Notes under the pieces: generated by a model
The model's database searches: none
What the model saw: only the letters and a program-made list of their open reading frames with translations
What the model was told of the DNA's origin: nothing
In this document: positions 8,260-16,710 of the stretch, piece by piece
How positions within the stretch are numbered: position 1 is the first letter of the stretch
Layout: each line of letters opens with the position of its first letter
Translations under genes and position numbers: made by a program
From: GCA-2706205 sp964215955
GTDB lineage: Bacteria > Bdellovibrionota > Bacteriovoracia > Bacteriovoracales > Bacteriovoracaceae
Direction of reading: 5' to 3'
Length of the DNA: 64,000 nt
Assembly: GCA_964215955.1 (NCBI GenBank)
Contig: CAXPDR010000018.1
Span: forward strand, 1 to 64,000

Positions 8260-9821
8260 TATTTCTCCCTATAAAAACTTATATAAAAAGCCTTAGCAAA
8301 ATTATCTCGTCCCACTAATGCCATTACATTGACAATATAAGGGTCTCCTTCAAGTTCAATAAATTCATTTTGATTTGTTCCTGCATTATTGGCAGAATCA
8401 TCACATAACTTAAGCAGAGTCCCAGCAAACCCTTCATTTGGAGCGCAATCCAAAATATTTTCACCCTGAACTAAATTTTCTCTCATACCAGTAAGATCAC
8501 CCGCAGCTTCATTAATATATTCAACATTTTTCTCAGAGTTTAAAATAATGACAGCTTGATCCGTCCCCTGCATGACTTCTCTTAAAGAGGATACATATCC
8601 AGTATCTTCTTCCAATTCAGCAAAGTCCCCTACATCTTCATTTCGAAGCTCTCGATTTTTTTGAAGAACAGTATTAAATGAATTTCTCAACTGATTTATT
8701 TCGACAAATAAAGTTTTAGACTCCAAGTCCTTTCGCCTTCCTCTCATTACTTCTTCTGCTTGAAACCTTAACTCCTCAAGTGGCTTAAGTGTTAGGTAGT
8801 AAATAAATCCATAAAATAGAACGGCGAGAATACTCGTATAAACTAATGATTTTAAATAAGCTGTTGAGTTCATAACAGCAAAATTGGTTAATGAGTCAGG
8901 TTTGAATTTAATTGCAATGATACCAACAGGTTCGTTTTGTCCGGTTTTTAAGTTATTTACCATGAGAGTTTTGGCAATACCTACGGTTCCATCATCATTA
9001 TTAGGTGAAAAGTAGGTTAGATCGTATTTACCTGAACTTTTAAAAATATTCATAGCATTTACTGAAAACACTTCATTTATATAAGTATCAATTTTGGATG
9101 ATGGTCTAACAATTCTTCCATCCATATCGAAAAGCTCATAAGACTCGACACCCTCACTCTCTAGCTTATCCATAAAAAGAGTATCTAACCTTTGAAGATC
9201 TCCACGACTTAAATGAATAGCATTGGTTCGAGCAACTTCTTCAGCGTATTGCTTTCCTCTTGCCTTAATCTCCGAAAACACCATTTTTTCAGTTGAACGC
9301 AATACTGGGCCAATGGTCATATAAATACTTCCACACACAAATATAAAAAGCAGAATCCCAAGCATGACATTCCATTCATACTGCTCATTAAAATTGTATA
9401 AGAACCTCATGATTTTATACTTAAATGTATGTTTTATCTTTCCAAGTAAGCCATTTGGAACAGCTTTTTCAAAATCCAAAGAAACTTCTTCTTCATTCCC
9501 AAGAACTTTTTTCTTGATAATTTTTTTCTTTTCCTTAACAAAAACTACTTGAAAAATCACGTTTGGTAATGCGACTTTATCCTTATTTTTGATAGTTGCT
9601 TTTTTAGTTAATTTCCCATTAACGAAGGTTCCGTTTGAAGAGTTTAAATCTTCTAAAAAGCAATTATTTTCGTTAACTGTAATCCTAATATGTTTTTTCG
9701 AAACACCATCAATACTCAATACATGATCACATTCAGGAGAACGACCTAAAAAATTTTCTCCTTCATGAAGAGTGATTTCCATACCTCTTTTCTTTCCACC
9801 AACAGCTACGAGCTTAAACAC
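8259..9821 (-). CDS. FHA - periplasmic sensor - HAMP - PAS membrane protein
   Basis: The 520 residues hold an N-terminal FHA domain (about 23-72: GRSPECD, SKKHIR, DLNSSNGTFVNG), a basic stretch, transmembrane helix 1 (about 151-172), an extracytoplasmic sensor segment (about 173-322), helix 2 (about 325-344), a HAMP-like linker and a PAS domain (about 415-515). No kinase, cyclase or methyl-accepting output module follows the PAS domain, and the protein ends there. It would therefore sense and relay through the FHA or PAS surfaces. It overlaps the DUF192 gene by 8 nt. A sensor whose signal is read by the operon's other FHA proteins is an inference. Confidence 0.8.
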   Translation of the reverse strand: MFKLVAVGGKKRGMEITLHEGENFLGRSPECDHVLSIDGVSKKHIRITVNENNCFLEDLNSSNGTFVNGKLTKKATIKNKDKVALPNVIFQVVFVKEKKKIIKKKVLGNEEEVSLDFEKAVPNGLLGKIKHTFKYKIMRFLYNFNEQYEWNVMLGILLFIFVCGSIYMTIGPVLRSTEKMVFSEIKARGKQYAEEVARTNAIHLSRGDLQRLDTLFMDKLESEGVESYELFDMDGRIVRPSSKIDTYINEVFSVNAMNIFKSSGKYDLTYFSPNNDDGTVGIAKTLMVNNLKTGQNEPVGIIAIKFKPDSLTNFAVMNSTAYLKSLVYTSILAVLFYGFIYYLTLKPLEELRFQAEEVMRGRRKDLESKTLFVEINQLRNSFNTVLQKNRELRNEDVGDFAELEEDTGYVSSLREVMQGTDQAVIILNSEKNVEYINEAAGDLTGMRENLVQGENILDCAPNEGFAGTLLKLCDDSANNAGTNQNEFIELEGDPYIVNVMALVGRDNFAKAFYISFYREK

Positions 9822-10158
9822 CTCTCACCTCCAACTCGTCACCAATTTCAATATTGTCAATTAAACTTCCCGCTGTTAATTCAAGAACTCTTCGAGATTT
9901 AAAATAAATCCTTGTAAACCTCCACGGTTTAAATCCTCTGATTACTTTAACAACTTTATTTTCTGAATCCATAAAGATAACATCGAGTGAAAATCGAACA
10001 AAACAATTATGAATTGAGTTTCCTGGTTCAAGCAAGAGAGCATCCATGTCCTTCATTTCTTTTATAAACATAAGGCCAAGTAATCTTGAACTAAATGTAT
10101 TTGCTAGTTTTACATTCTTAGCAATAATTCTTTCCGTTTTTTTGTGTACAACTATCAT
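9814..10158 (-). CDS. DUF192 family protein
   Basis: A compact 114-residue protein of the DUF192 fold. Seen are RLLGLMF near residue 28, a central SIHNCFVRFSLDVIFMD block, and the C-terminal LELTAGSLIDNIEIGDEL, all typical of the family. Many members carry a signal peptide; this one does not. DUF192 genes are often neighbours of Tad/Flp pilus genes, as here where it overlaps the tadC-like gene by 4 nt. The biochemical function of the family is unknown. Confidence 0.85.
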   Translation of the reverse strand: MIVVHKKTERIIAKNVKLANTFSSRLLGLMFIKEMKDMDALLLEPGNSIHNCFVRFSLDVIFMDSENKVVKVIRGFKPWRFTRIYFKSRRVLELTAGSLIDNIEIGDELEVRGV

Positions 10159-11654
10159 GAACTACCTGCCATTAATTGTAGGGCAATCGGAGCAGCAATA
10201 ATGATCAAAACCGCTGGTAAAACAAAGAAAATCATTGGAATCAATATTTTAGTAGCTGCCTGAGCACCTTTTTGCTCTACTATTGCAGATCTCTTCTGCC
10301 TTAATTCTTGGGCTAATGTCTTTAAAATAGGTCCAATATTAGCACCAACAGAGTCTGCTGCAATTAAAGTGGCACAAAATGATGATACAGGGAGAGCATC
10401 AATTCTCCAGGCCATTTGCCTTAGACCCTCTGCTCTTGAAGCACCAATTTTTGTTTCTTTTATCATTTGCTCAAACTCTTCTACTAATGCTGAAGGAGGT
10501 GCCTTCTCTATAACTTTTTGCATGGCCGCAACAAAGTCAAGACCAGCTTCAACAGATAAAGCCAACATATCAACGACGAATGGCATATTTTCAATAACAT
10601 TTTGCCTTCTCTTATCAATTTTCCCTTTAATCCAAATATCAGGATAGAAATAACCAAAGATAGAGATAAAAGGTGTGTACATTAATGGCCAGTCTTCTTC
10701 CAAGAAAGCTCTTAATCCTAAATATAAAATCGGAAATCCAATAATCAAAAATAGTTTGAATGCATAAAAATCTTCTGGTGTTAAAAATTTATTCATTCCT
10801 GAAGAAGCTAATGAGCGCTTATACTTTTCTTTAATTTTTCGCTTATTTTTCATTCCCTTAATAACAGGAGTAAAATATCGTTTAAAAAATGGTCTTGAAT
10901 ATTTAAGAACGACATCATTTGGAGTATCTTGTTTCTCTCCTTGCTCAGCATCCTCTAATTTTTCTTGAGCTTTAAATCTATCCTCATCTTGAAAGACGGT
11001 TCTAGCTACTAAGAAGACGGATAAACCGATTAAGAATAGAGAAGCATAAAAGAGAATTTCATTTGAATCCTCCTCTACTATATTCTTAAGCTCTACCCCT
11101 GGAATGATCGTCCCATTAACAGTCTTAAATGCGCAAATTCCATGAATTCTCTGGAGCACAAAATCAGTACCACCTGTTTCATCAAAACTAGCACGATCGA
11201 CATTCCAAGAGTTATAAGTATTTCCAATATGAAAGGTTACATTTTGCTCAAATGTCCTCTTCTTTTGATAAGTTACAGTTTTCACATACATAGAACAGGT
11301 TCTTCTATCCATATGTATATTCTTAATGGTCATTTTTCCAAAGTTACCTGCGGCAGTTTGATAAAAATAAACATTCTTTCGTAATTTTTTTAATGATTCA
11401 TTATCTCCAAAAATGAATACGAGATTTCTTTCTAACTGTGCCCTCTTTAAGCCCTTACTTTTCTTATCTTTAATTTCTTTTTCTAATTTTAATTTTCTTT
11501 TCTCTTCTCTTTTTTCAACAGCATTGAATCGATCACCATACTGGGTAATACAATTTATATCTATATCCTCAAATGTTGGCCCACATATTTGTGCATTTAC
11601 ACCCAATGAGAAAATCGAAAAAATAAATATTAGAATAAATGACCTAAAGCACAT
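10155..11654 (-). CDS. tadC: TadC-like type II secretion F-domain protein with a secreted N-terminal domain
   Basis: The C-terminal half (about residues 335-495) is a clear T2SSF/GspF domain of TadC type: NMPFVVDMLALSVEAGLDF, ALPVSSFCATLIAADSVGAN, and a hydrophobic end ILIPMIFFVLPAVLIIIAAP. Such proteins form the inner-membrane platform on which the Tad ATPase assembles Flp pili. The N-terminus is odd: a signal peptide (1-21) is followed by a roughly 175-residue cysteine-containing region expected outside the cytoplasm, then a helix (about 200-218). Typical TadC proteins of about 300 residues lack this part. tadA, tadB and pilin genes are not adjacent; this is the first gene of the FHA/PP2C operon. 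The symbol refers to the family only. Confidence 0.82.
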   Translation of the reverse strand: MCFRSFILIFIFSIFSLGVNAQICGPTFEDIDINCITQYGDRFNAVEKREEKRKLKLEKEIKDKKSKGLKRAQLERNLVFIFGDNESLKKLRKNVYFYQTAAGNFGKMTIKNIHMDRRTCSMYVKTVTYQKKRTFEQNVTFHIGNTYNSWNVDRASFDETGGTDFVLQRIHGICAFKTVNGTIIPGVELKNIVEEDSNEILFYASLFLIGLSVFLVARTVFQDEDRFKAQEKLEDAEQGEKQDTPNDVVLKYSRPFFKRYFTPVIKGMKNKRKIKEKYKRSLASSGMNKFLTPEDFYAFKLFLIIGFPILYLGLRAFLEEDWPLMYTPFISIFGYFYPDIWIKGKIDKRRQNVIENMPFVVDMLALSVEAGLDFVAAMQKVIEKAPPSALVEEFEQMIKETKIGASRAEGLRQMAWRIDALPVSSFCATLIAADSVGANIGPILKTLAQELRQKRSAIVEQKGAQAATKILIPMIFFVLPAVLIIIAAPIALQLMAGSS

Positions 11655-11755
11655 TCAATCTCCATAATAGTAAACATAATTTGTCACTACCTATAGAATA
11701 TCAAATATTTGGCTTAGATTCAGAAGATGACTGAGTGGGTAAATTTATCCCAATA

Positions 11756-12823
11756 CTATTCTTCTTTTTTGAAACTATTTAATAATGAAGAGTTTCTATC
11801 AGATTTAAAATATTTAGTGATTGTAGGAATATAAATTGGCTGATACTCAGAGAAAAATCTCTTTTTACAATCTAGTACTCGATTAATTTTATCCTCTAAT
11901 AGAGATTTCTTTAAGTTTTGCTGCTTAATTTCAGTTACAATTGACTCATAAACAAGCTTGGTCTTCTCCATACTTCTATAAAGTAATACATCAGCTCCTG
12001 CTTCTAAAGCTTGCTTTCCAGCATCCTCAAATCCAAAATTATCAGTTATAGCTTTCATTTCCATATCATCAGTAACAATTAGCTTTTTATATTTTAATTC
12101 TGATCTCAAGAAACTATAAGCTTTTTCACTTAGTGTACAAGGCTTATCCTTATCAATAGCATCAACTACTAAGTGCGCCATCATAATAAACTCGACCCTA
12201 GACTTTGAAGCTTTTAAAAATGGTACAATTTCTTCTTGCTTCAAATCCGTTAAAGACTTTTTAACGTAAGGGAGATCAAAGTGAGAGTCCTTAGTCGTAT
12301 TTCCATGTCCAGGAAAATGTTTAGCGCAAGCAAGGACGTTTGATGTATGTAAACCTCTGATTGCAGCACTCACATTTTTTTCTACAATCTCTGCTGTCTT
12401 TCCAAAGGCTCGATCACCAATGACCTTATTATTTTCATTAGTCCAAATATCACAACACGGAGAATAATTTAAATTAACTCCACATGCATTTAATTCTTCG
12501 GCTAGGGCCTTATGAACTTCGAACGTTAACTTAGGAGAATCTTGCTCTCCAACTTCATACATAGAAGGAAACTGTGTAAAATGGGTTTGAAACCTTCTTA
12601 CTCTTCCACCTTCCTGATCAACTGAAATAAATAATGGATACTCATCCCTAAGAGTTTGAATCTCATTAATAAGCTCAGCAAGTTGAGCAGGATCTTGATA
12701 GTTATGCTTAAAAAGAATAACCCCACCGATATTACAGTCTTTTAGAAAAGTTTTTTCTTCTTCAGTTAAAGCAACACCCGAAATTCCTGTAATAAAGAGC
12801 TGACCAACATCAAATAAATTCAC
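11756..12823 (-). CDS. nagZ: beta-N-acetylhexosaminidase (glycoside hydrolase family 3)
   Basis: A 355-residue cytoplasmic GH3 enzyme that releases GlcNAc from muropeptides during peptidoglycan recycling. Diagnostic motifs are VDQEGGRVRRF, the KHFPGHGNTTKDSHFDLP loop with the catalytic His, and LIVTDDMEMKAI with the nucleophilic Asp. There is no signal peptide, as expected for NagZ. It begins 2 nt after the upstream lipoprotein gene and ends the mreB-led operon, which ties it to cell-wall turnover. Confidence 0.93.
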   Translation of the reverse strand: MNLFDVGQLFITGISGVALTEEEKTFLKDCNIGGVILFKHNYQDPAQLAELINEIQTLRDEYPLFISVDQEGGRVRRFQTHFTQFPSMYEVGEQDSPKLTFEVHKALAEELNACGVNLNYSPCCDIWTNENNKVIGDRAFGKTAEIVEKNVSAAIRGLHTSNVLACAKHFPGHGNTTKDSHFDLPYVKKSLTDLKQEEIVPFLKASKSRVEFIMMAHLVVDAIDKDKPCTLSEKAYSFLRSELKYKKLIVTDDMEMKAITDNFGFEDAGKQALEAGADVLLYRSMEKTKLVYESIVTEIKQQNLKKSLLEDKINRVLDCKKRFFSEYQPIYIPTITKYFKSDRNSSLLNSFKKEE

Positions 12824-12825
12824 AA

Positions 12826-13554
12826 CTACTCCTTTTGCGAGAGCTCAGAGATTATTCCCTGGGAAACCCAGAACATTTTAATATAATTTAAGTTGTTATC
12901 AAAATGAAAACTTAAAATTTGATTCCCAATGTCTAAGGAATATTTCACAATCTTCTTACTATATCCATCAAGTTTAAGTGTAGCTAAGAAGAATGGGCTA
13001 GGATCTACCCCTTCAAACTGCTCTACATGAAAAGGATAGTTATCCCATATAACATAAAAAGCTAGGTCTTTTCTGGCTGCTTTCAATAATAATTTTTGCA
13101 TTTTTAAACATTCAGGCAGCTGCGAAAAAAAACATATATAAGGAGTTTGAGGGAGTTTAAAAGACTTCTCACCATTCCATTTTTTTTCAGGACTTTTAAC
13201 AACTGTATCTAAGGTTCTTTTTTTACGATTCAATTTAAGTTGAGAAAAATATTCTTTCTTATCAAACCAAACTTTAAATTGAGATATTTTTGGCAATATA
13301 TATACATTTTGGGAATTTTTCAAAGTTCCAATAGCAGAAACAGAAACCAATGATTCTAACTCTTGATCCTTCAAAAACAGTTTATTTCGAGAAATTAATT
13401 TACCATTCTCTGTTTTAATCTCTCTTTTCTTAATATATTCTCCAGAAAAATCTTTATATTTAAAAACTTCAATCTGGGAATTTTGTAAATTTGTTACTTC
13501 ATGAGGTAATTGAGTGCATGAAAATAAGAAAATTAAAATGAAAACAAGTTTCAT
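12826..13554 (-). CDS. predicted lipoprotein of unknown function
   Basis: A 242-residue protein with a short hydrophobic leader ending in FLFSC (lipobox Cys about residue 13), so it should be lipid-anchored. The rest alternates beta-like segments and has no motif I recognise. It overlaps the PilZ gene by 4 nt and sits 2 nt before nagZ. The setting suggests an envelope or peptidoglycan role, but that is inference only. Confidence 0.7.
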   Translation of the reverse strand: MKLVFILIFLFSCTQLPHEVTNLQNSQIEVFKYKDFSGEYIKKREIKTENGKLISRNKLFLKDQELESLVSVSAIGTLKNSQNVYILPKISQFKVWFDKKEYFSQLKLNRKKRTLDTVVKSPEKKWNGEKSFKLPQTPYICFFSQLPECLKMQKLLLKAARKDLAFYVIWDNYPFHVEQFEGVDPSPFFLATLKLDGYSKKIVKYSLDIGNQILSFHFDNNLNYIKMFWVSQGIISELSQKE

Positions 13555-14387
13555 TTTAAAAAGTCCTCAAATTCAGACTCTAAGGTTCTTAAAGTTTTAT
13601 TTATAATTGAAGAAAGCTTCTCATCTAAATTAATATCTAGGTTTTCAAACTTCATTCCCGATTTTTTATAAGTTACATTTTTTCCTTGAACTTCATAATC
13701 AAGTGAATACAAAATAGTACACCCCGGAATCTCTATAAGGTCTCCATTAAAATCTAAAATTATTTTTTCAAATTTATTTTCATATTTAGATAGAAGATCG
13801 TGTTCCTGCTCAGATAACAATAAAGCTGCTCCAGTAACCGAAATGTCCAACACTCTAATTTTTAAATGATTAGGTATTTGACTCTCTTCTTCATTTTCTT
13901 GTTGAATAAACTCTAAGAAGTTTTCAAAAATTCCTGTTTCAGAAATTCCTGTCTTTAAGTTAATTAAATTTCCCTTCTCATCTGACACCGTTTCAATTGG
14001 TAAGTGGAGATAAACTTCTTGGTGAGGATAAGTCAGAAGTCTAAAGTTAATTCTTCTCTCACTTTTAAAGAGATCCCCAGAAAAGTTCAAATAGACATTG
14101 TTGCCAGTTTGAGTGGTAAGTTTTCCCTTACCAAAAAGCTTTAAACCATTTAAATCAAAACTGTATAGAACATCCTTACCAATGATTGAATCAATGATGT
14201 GTCCTTCAATTAAAATTTCTTCCTGTTCTTGAAAAAAGTTTTGAAATGAAACTTCGTATTTAGTTTCACCTTTGACCCAAATTGTAGCTTTTAATGAAGG
14301 TAACTTACAAGCTTGAGAAATTTTGCTTATCTTCTCAGCTCTATTCAAAGCTTTAAAATGAACATTACCTTCATTTTCAGTTGTCAT
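13551..14387 (-). CDS. PilZ-domain protein (YcgR-like c-di-GMP receptor)
   Basis: The C-terminal part of this 278-residue protein has PilZ features: an ERRINFRLLTYP stretch near residue 112 matching the RxxxR c-di-GMP motif, LDISVTGAALLLS near 182 matching DxSxxG, and GMKFENLD near 250. The N-terminal 100 residues would correspond to a YcgR-like domain. It lies 4 nt downstream of mreB, so c-di-GMP may influence cell shape or wall growth; that link is inference. The spacing between the two motifs is longer than usual, with an insertion around residues 130-175. Confidence 0.72.
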   Translation of the reverse strand: MTTENEGNVHFKALNRAEKISKISQACKLPSLKATIWVKGETKYEVSFQNFFQEQEEILIEGHIIDSIIGKDVLYSFDLNGLKLFGKGKLTTQTGNNVYLNFSGDLFKSERRINFRLLTYPHQEVYLHLPIETVSDEKGNLINLKTGISETGIFENFLEFIQQENEEESQIPNHLKIRVLDISVTGAALLLSEQEHDLLSKYENKFEKIILDFNGDLIEIPGCTILYSLDYEVQGKNVTYKKSGMKFENLDINLDEKLSSIINKTLRTLESEFEDFLK

Positions 14388-14391
14388 AGAA

Positions 14392-15429
14392 TTAAGATAA
14401 AGTTGTAACTTGTCTCAATAAAGAAATATTCTCTAGAGCTGTTCCACAACCTCTTACGACACAAGTTAATGGATCTTCAGCAAGTGATACTGGTAATCCT
14501 GTTTTTTCTTTAATGAGAATATCTAAGTTTGCTAGAAGGGATCCACCGCCAGCTAAGATAATTCCATTATCAACAATATCAGCTGCAAGTTCAGGAGGTG
14601 TCTTCTCCAATGATGTCTTAATTGCTTCTATTACTTCTGCAATTGGATCTGAAAGTGCTTCCCTTATTTCATCACTAGTGACTTCAATAGTCTTTGGAGC
14701 ACCTGCGATTAAGTCTCTACCTTTAACTTCGTAAGTCTTTACTTCATCATCAAAAGGATAAGCATTTCCGATTGAAATTTTAATCATCTCTGCAGTTCTC
14801 TCTCCAATTAGTAGAGAGTACTTTTTCTTTATATAGTTAACTATAGCATCATCAAACTTATCCCCAGCAACTCTTTCTGACTGAGAATAAACAATACCAC
14901 CTAGTGAGATAACTGCTACTTCAGTTGTACCACCACCAATATCAACAATCATGTTTCCAGATGGATCCGTAATTGGGAGTCCTGCCCCAATTGCTGCAGC
15001 CATTGGTTCTTCAATTAAATAAACCTCTCTAGCTCCAGCCTGCTCAGCAGATTCTTTTACAGCTCTTTTCTCAACTTGAGTAATACCAAAAGGAATACAA
15101 ATTATAATTCTAGGTTTTACTAACTTAGAACCATTCATAGACTTTTGAATAAAGTGTTTTAACATCGCTTGGGTAATTTCAAAGTCAGCAATAACACCAT
15201 CTTTCATTGGTCTAATCGCTTTAATAGAGCCAGGGGTTCTTCCGAGCATTTCTTTTGCTTTATCTCCCACCGCTAGTACTTTCTGTTCACCTCTATAACC
15301 TTGATGAACGGCCACAACAGAAGGCTCATTAACTATTATTCCACCATCTTTGGCATATACCAGAGTATTAGCTGTACCTAAGTCAATTGCTAAGTCATTT
15401 GAAAACCAGTCCAAAACTTTCTTAAACAT
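14392..15429 (-). CDS. mreB: rod shape-determining actin homologue MreB
   Basis: A 345-residue actin-like ATPase that forms filaments under the inner membrane and directs lateral wall synthesis. Phosphate-1 motif IDLGTANTLVY, phosphate-2 MIVDIGGGTTEVAVISLGG and adenosine motif GIILAGGGSLLANL are intact, and an amphipathic N-terminal start MFKKVLDWFSND could bind membrane. mreC, mreD and mrdB are not nearby. It leads an operon with a PilZ protein, a lipoprotein and nagZ, and is divergent from hpt. Confidence 0.95.
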   Translation of the reverse strand: MFKKVLDWFSNDLAIDLGTANTLVYAKDGGIIVNEPSVVAVHQGYRGEQKVLAVGDKAKEMLGRTPGSIKAIRPMKDGVIADFEITQAMLKHFIQKSMNGSKLVKPRIIICIPFGITQVEKRAVKESAEQAGAREVYLIEEPMAAAIGAGLPITDPSGNMIVDIGGGTTEVAVISLGGIVYSQSERVAGDKFDDAIVNYIKKKYSLLIGERTAEMIKISIGNAYPFDDEVKTYEVKGRDLIAGAPKTIEVTSDEIREALSDPIAEVIEAIKTSLEKTPPELAADIVDNGIILAGGGSLLANLDILIKEKTGLPVSLAEDPLTCVVRGCGTALENISLLRQVTTLS

Positions 15430-15602
15430 TATTATTCCTTTAAATAATTTAGATTATTCCAATTAAAATGTACCATCTACCTATAAATAGGACAAGAGAA
15501 AGGTATTTCCTCCACCAACAAACTAAAATACTCAACTATAAAATATTTGTTTATTTATTCCTATCAGATAAAATTTTCTTTTGTAATTAATTAAGGAACT
15601 AT

Positions 15603-16166
15603 ATGAGCGAACTTTCTAAACTACCTCGTAATATTTTGGCTGATCAATTTGTCAGCTATATAAGCAAAGAAGAAATTGATTCCATCACCAATGCTTTAGC
15701 AAATCAAATCAACGAAAGATATAAAGGCGAAGAACTTGTATTAATAGGAATGCTTAAGGGAAGTACCATTTTTCTATCTGATTTAATAAAAAAGCTACAC
15801 TCACTACATACCTATGTAGATTTTGTTAAAATAACTTCAGTAGGAAGAGATAAAGAAAACGCTGGAACAATGGTTATTAAGAAAGATATTAGTACTAATA
15901 TTTATGGAAAGAATGTACTCGTTGTTGAAGAGATTATTGATACAGGACGTGCTCTGCACTTCTTGAAAACTAGACTACAGCATTCTGAACCACGATCATT
16001 AGAAGTTGTGACTCTTTTTGATAAACCTTATAAAAGATTGGCTCCTGTTAAAGCGGACTACATAGGAAAACAAATTGAAGATCAGTTTGTTGTTGGCTAT
16101 GGACTTGATCTAGAAGAGTACGGAAGAAATATTTCAGATCTCTATTATTTGAAATATCCGAATTAG
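15603..16166 (+). CDS. hpt: hypoxanthine phosphoribosyltransferase
   Basis: A 187-residue purine-salvage enzyme converting hypoxanthine or guanine plus PRPP to IMP or GMP. It has LIGMLKGSTIFLSDL, and the PRPP-binding loop VLVVEEIIDTGRAL, where the first acidic position is Glu rather than the more usual Asp. FVVGYGLDLEEYGRNI near the end is typical of HPRT. An AAGGA ribosome-binding site precedes the ATG. It ends 1 nt short of the convergent lipoprotein gene's stop. Confidence 0.92.
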   Translation: MSELSKLPRNILADQFVSYISKEEIDSITNALANQINERYKGEELVLIGMLKGSTIFLSDLIKKLHSLHTYVDFVKITSVGRDKENAGTMVIKKDISTNIYGKNVLVVEEIIDTGRALHFLKTRLQHSEPRSLEVVTLFDKPYKRLAPVKADYIGKQIEDQFVVGYGLDLEEYGRNISDLYYLKYPN

Positions 16167-16167
16167 A

Positions 16168-16710
16168 TCATTGCTTAGTAAAAGTCCCTCTACAGATACA
16201 CTCACCATTACAAACGAAAATATCGCTTGAACCGTAGAAATTTGTAAAATTTTGAATATAAAGAACATTAGATTCAATGAACCATTCTAAGTCTTGAGTA
16301 TCAGTACCATCCATAGTTGTGTTTACAGAAACTGTTCCAACTAAATCATCACCGCTATCAGTTACGTCCTCAGTACAAGTCGTTCCACCACTTACAACAT
16401 TAGAAATATCAATTTGACCTGATTCAGACTCATCATAAACAAGTGAATATGCGCCATATGAACTAGTCGTACAGGTACCGACTGAGTTATACGTAATTTT
16501 ACTAGCATCAAATTTAACTGTTATATCGATTGAACTATCTTCGAAGTCATAAATTTCTTTTCCAACTGTTTCTGTGAAAGTTTCAGCACAATTATATTCT
16601 GTAAGAACCCATGTACCTTCCAAGGGGTTATCATATTCCTCAGTTGACTCTCTTAAACCACAAGAAACCCAAAAAAATAGAAAGAGCAGTAAATAAAGAG
16701 CTTTTATCAT
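16168..16710 (-). CDS. small predicted lipoprotein, lipocalin-like fold possible
   Basis: 180 residues with a leader ending in FWVSC (lipobox Cys about 17). The mature part starts with NPLEGTWVLTEYNC and is rich in Thr, Ser and beta-strand-like segments, similar to small lipocalin-like domain lipoproteins. Several cysteines, including a C-terminal CNGECICRG cluster, could form disulfides. It overlaps the stop of the LpoA-like gene by 4 nt. Function unknown. Confidence 0.65.
   Translation of the reverse strand: MIKALYLLLFLFFWVSCGLRESTEEYDNPLEGTWVLTEYNCAETFTETVGKEIYDFEDSSIDITVKFDASKITYNSVGTCTTSSYGAYSLVYDESESGQIDISNVVSGGTTCTEDVTDSGDDLVGTVSVNTTMDGTDTQDLEWFIESNVLYIQNFTNFYGSSDIFVCNGECICRGTFTKQ

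Noticed and set aside
4113..11654. FHA cluster as part of a type VI secretion system
   Set aside because: FHA and PP2C proteins occur with type VI systems, but no Tss sheath, tube, baseplate or ClpV gene is present; the neighbour is TadC-like.
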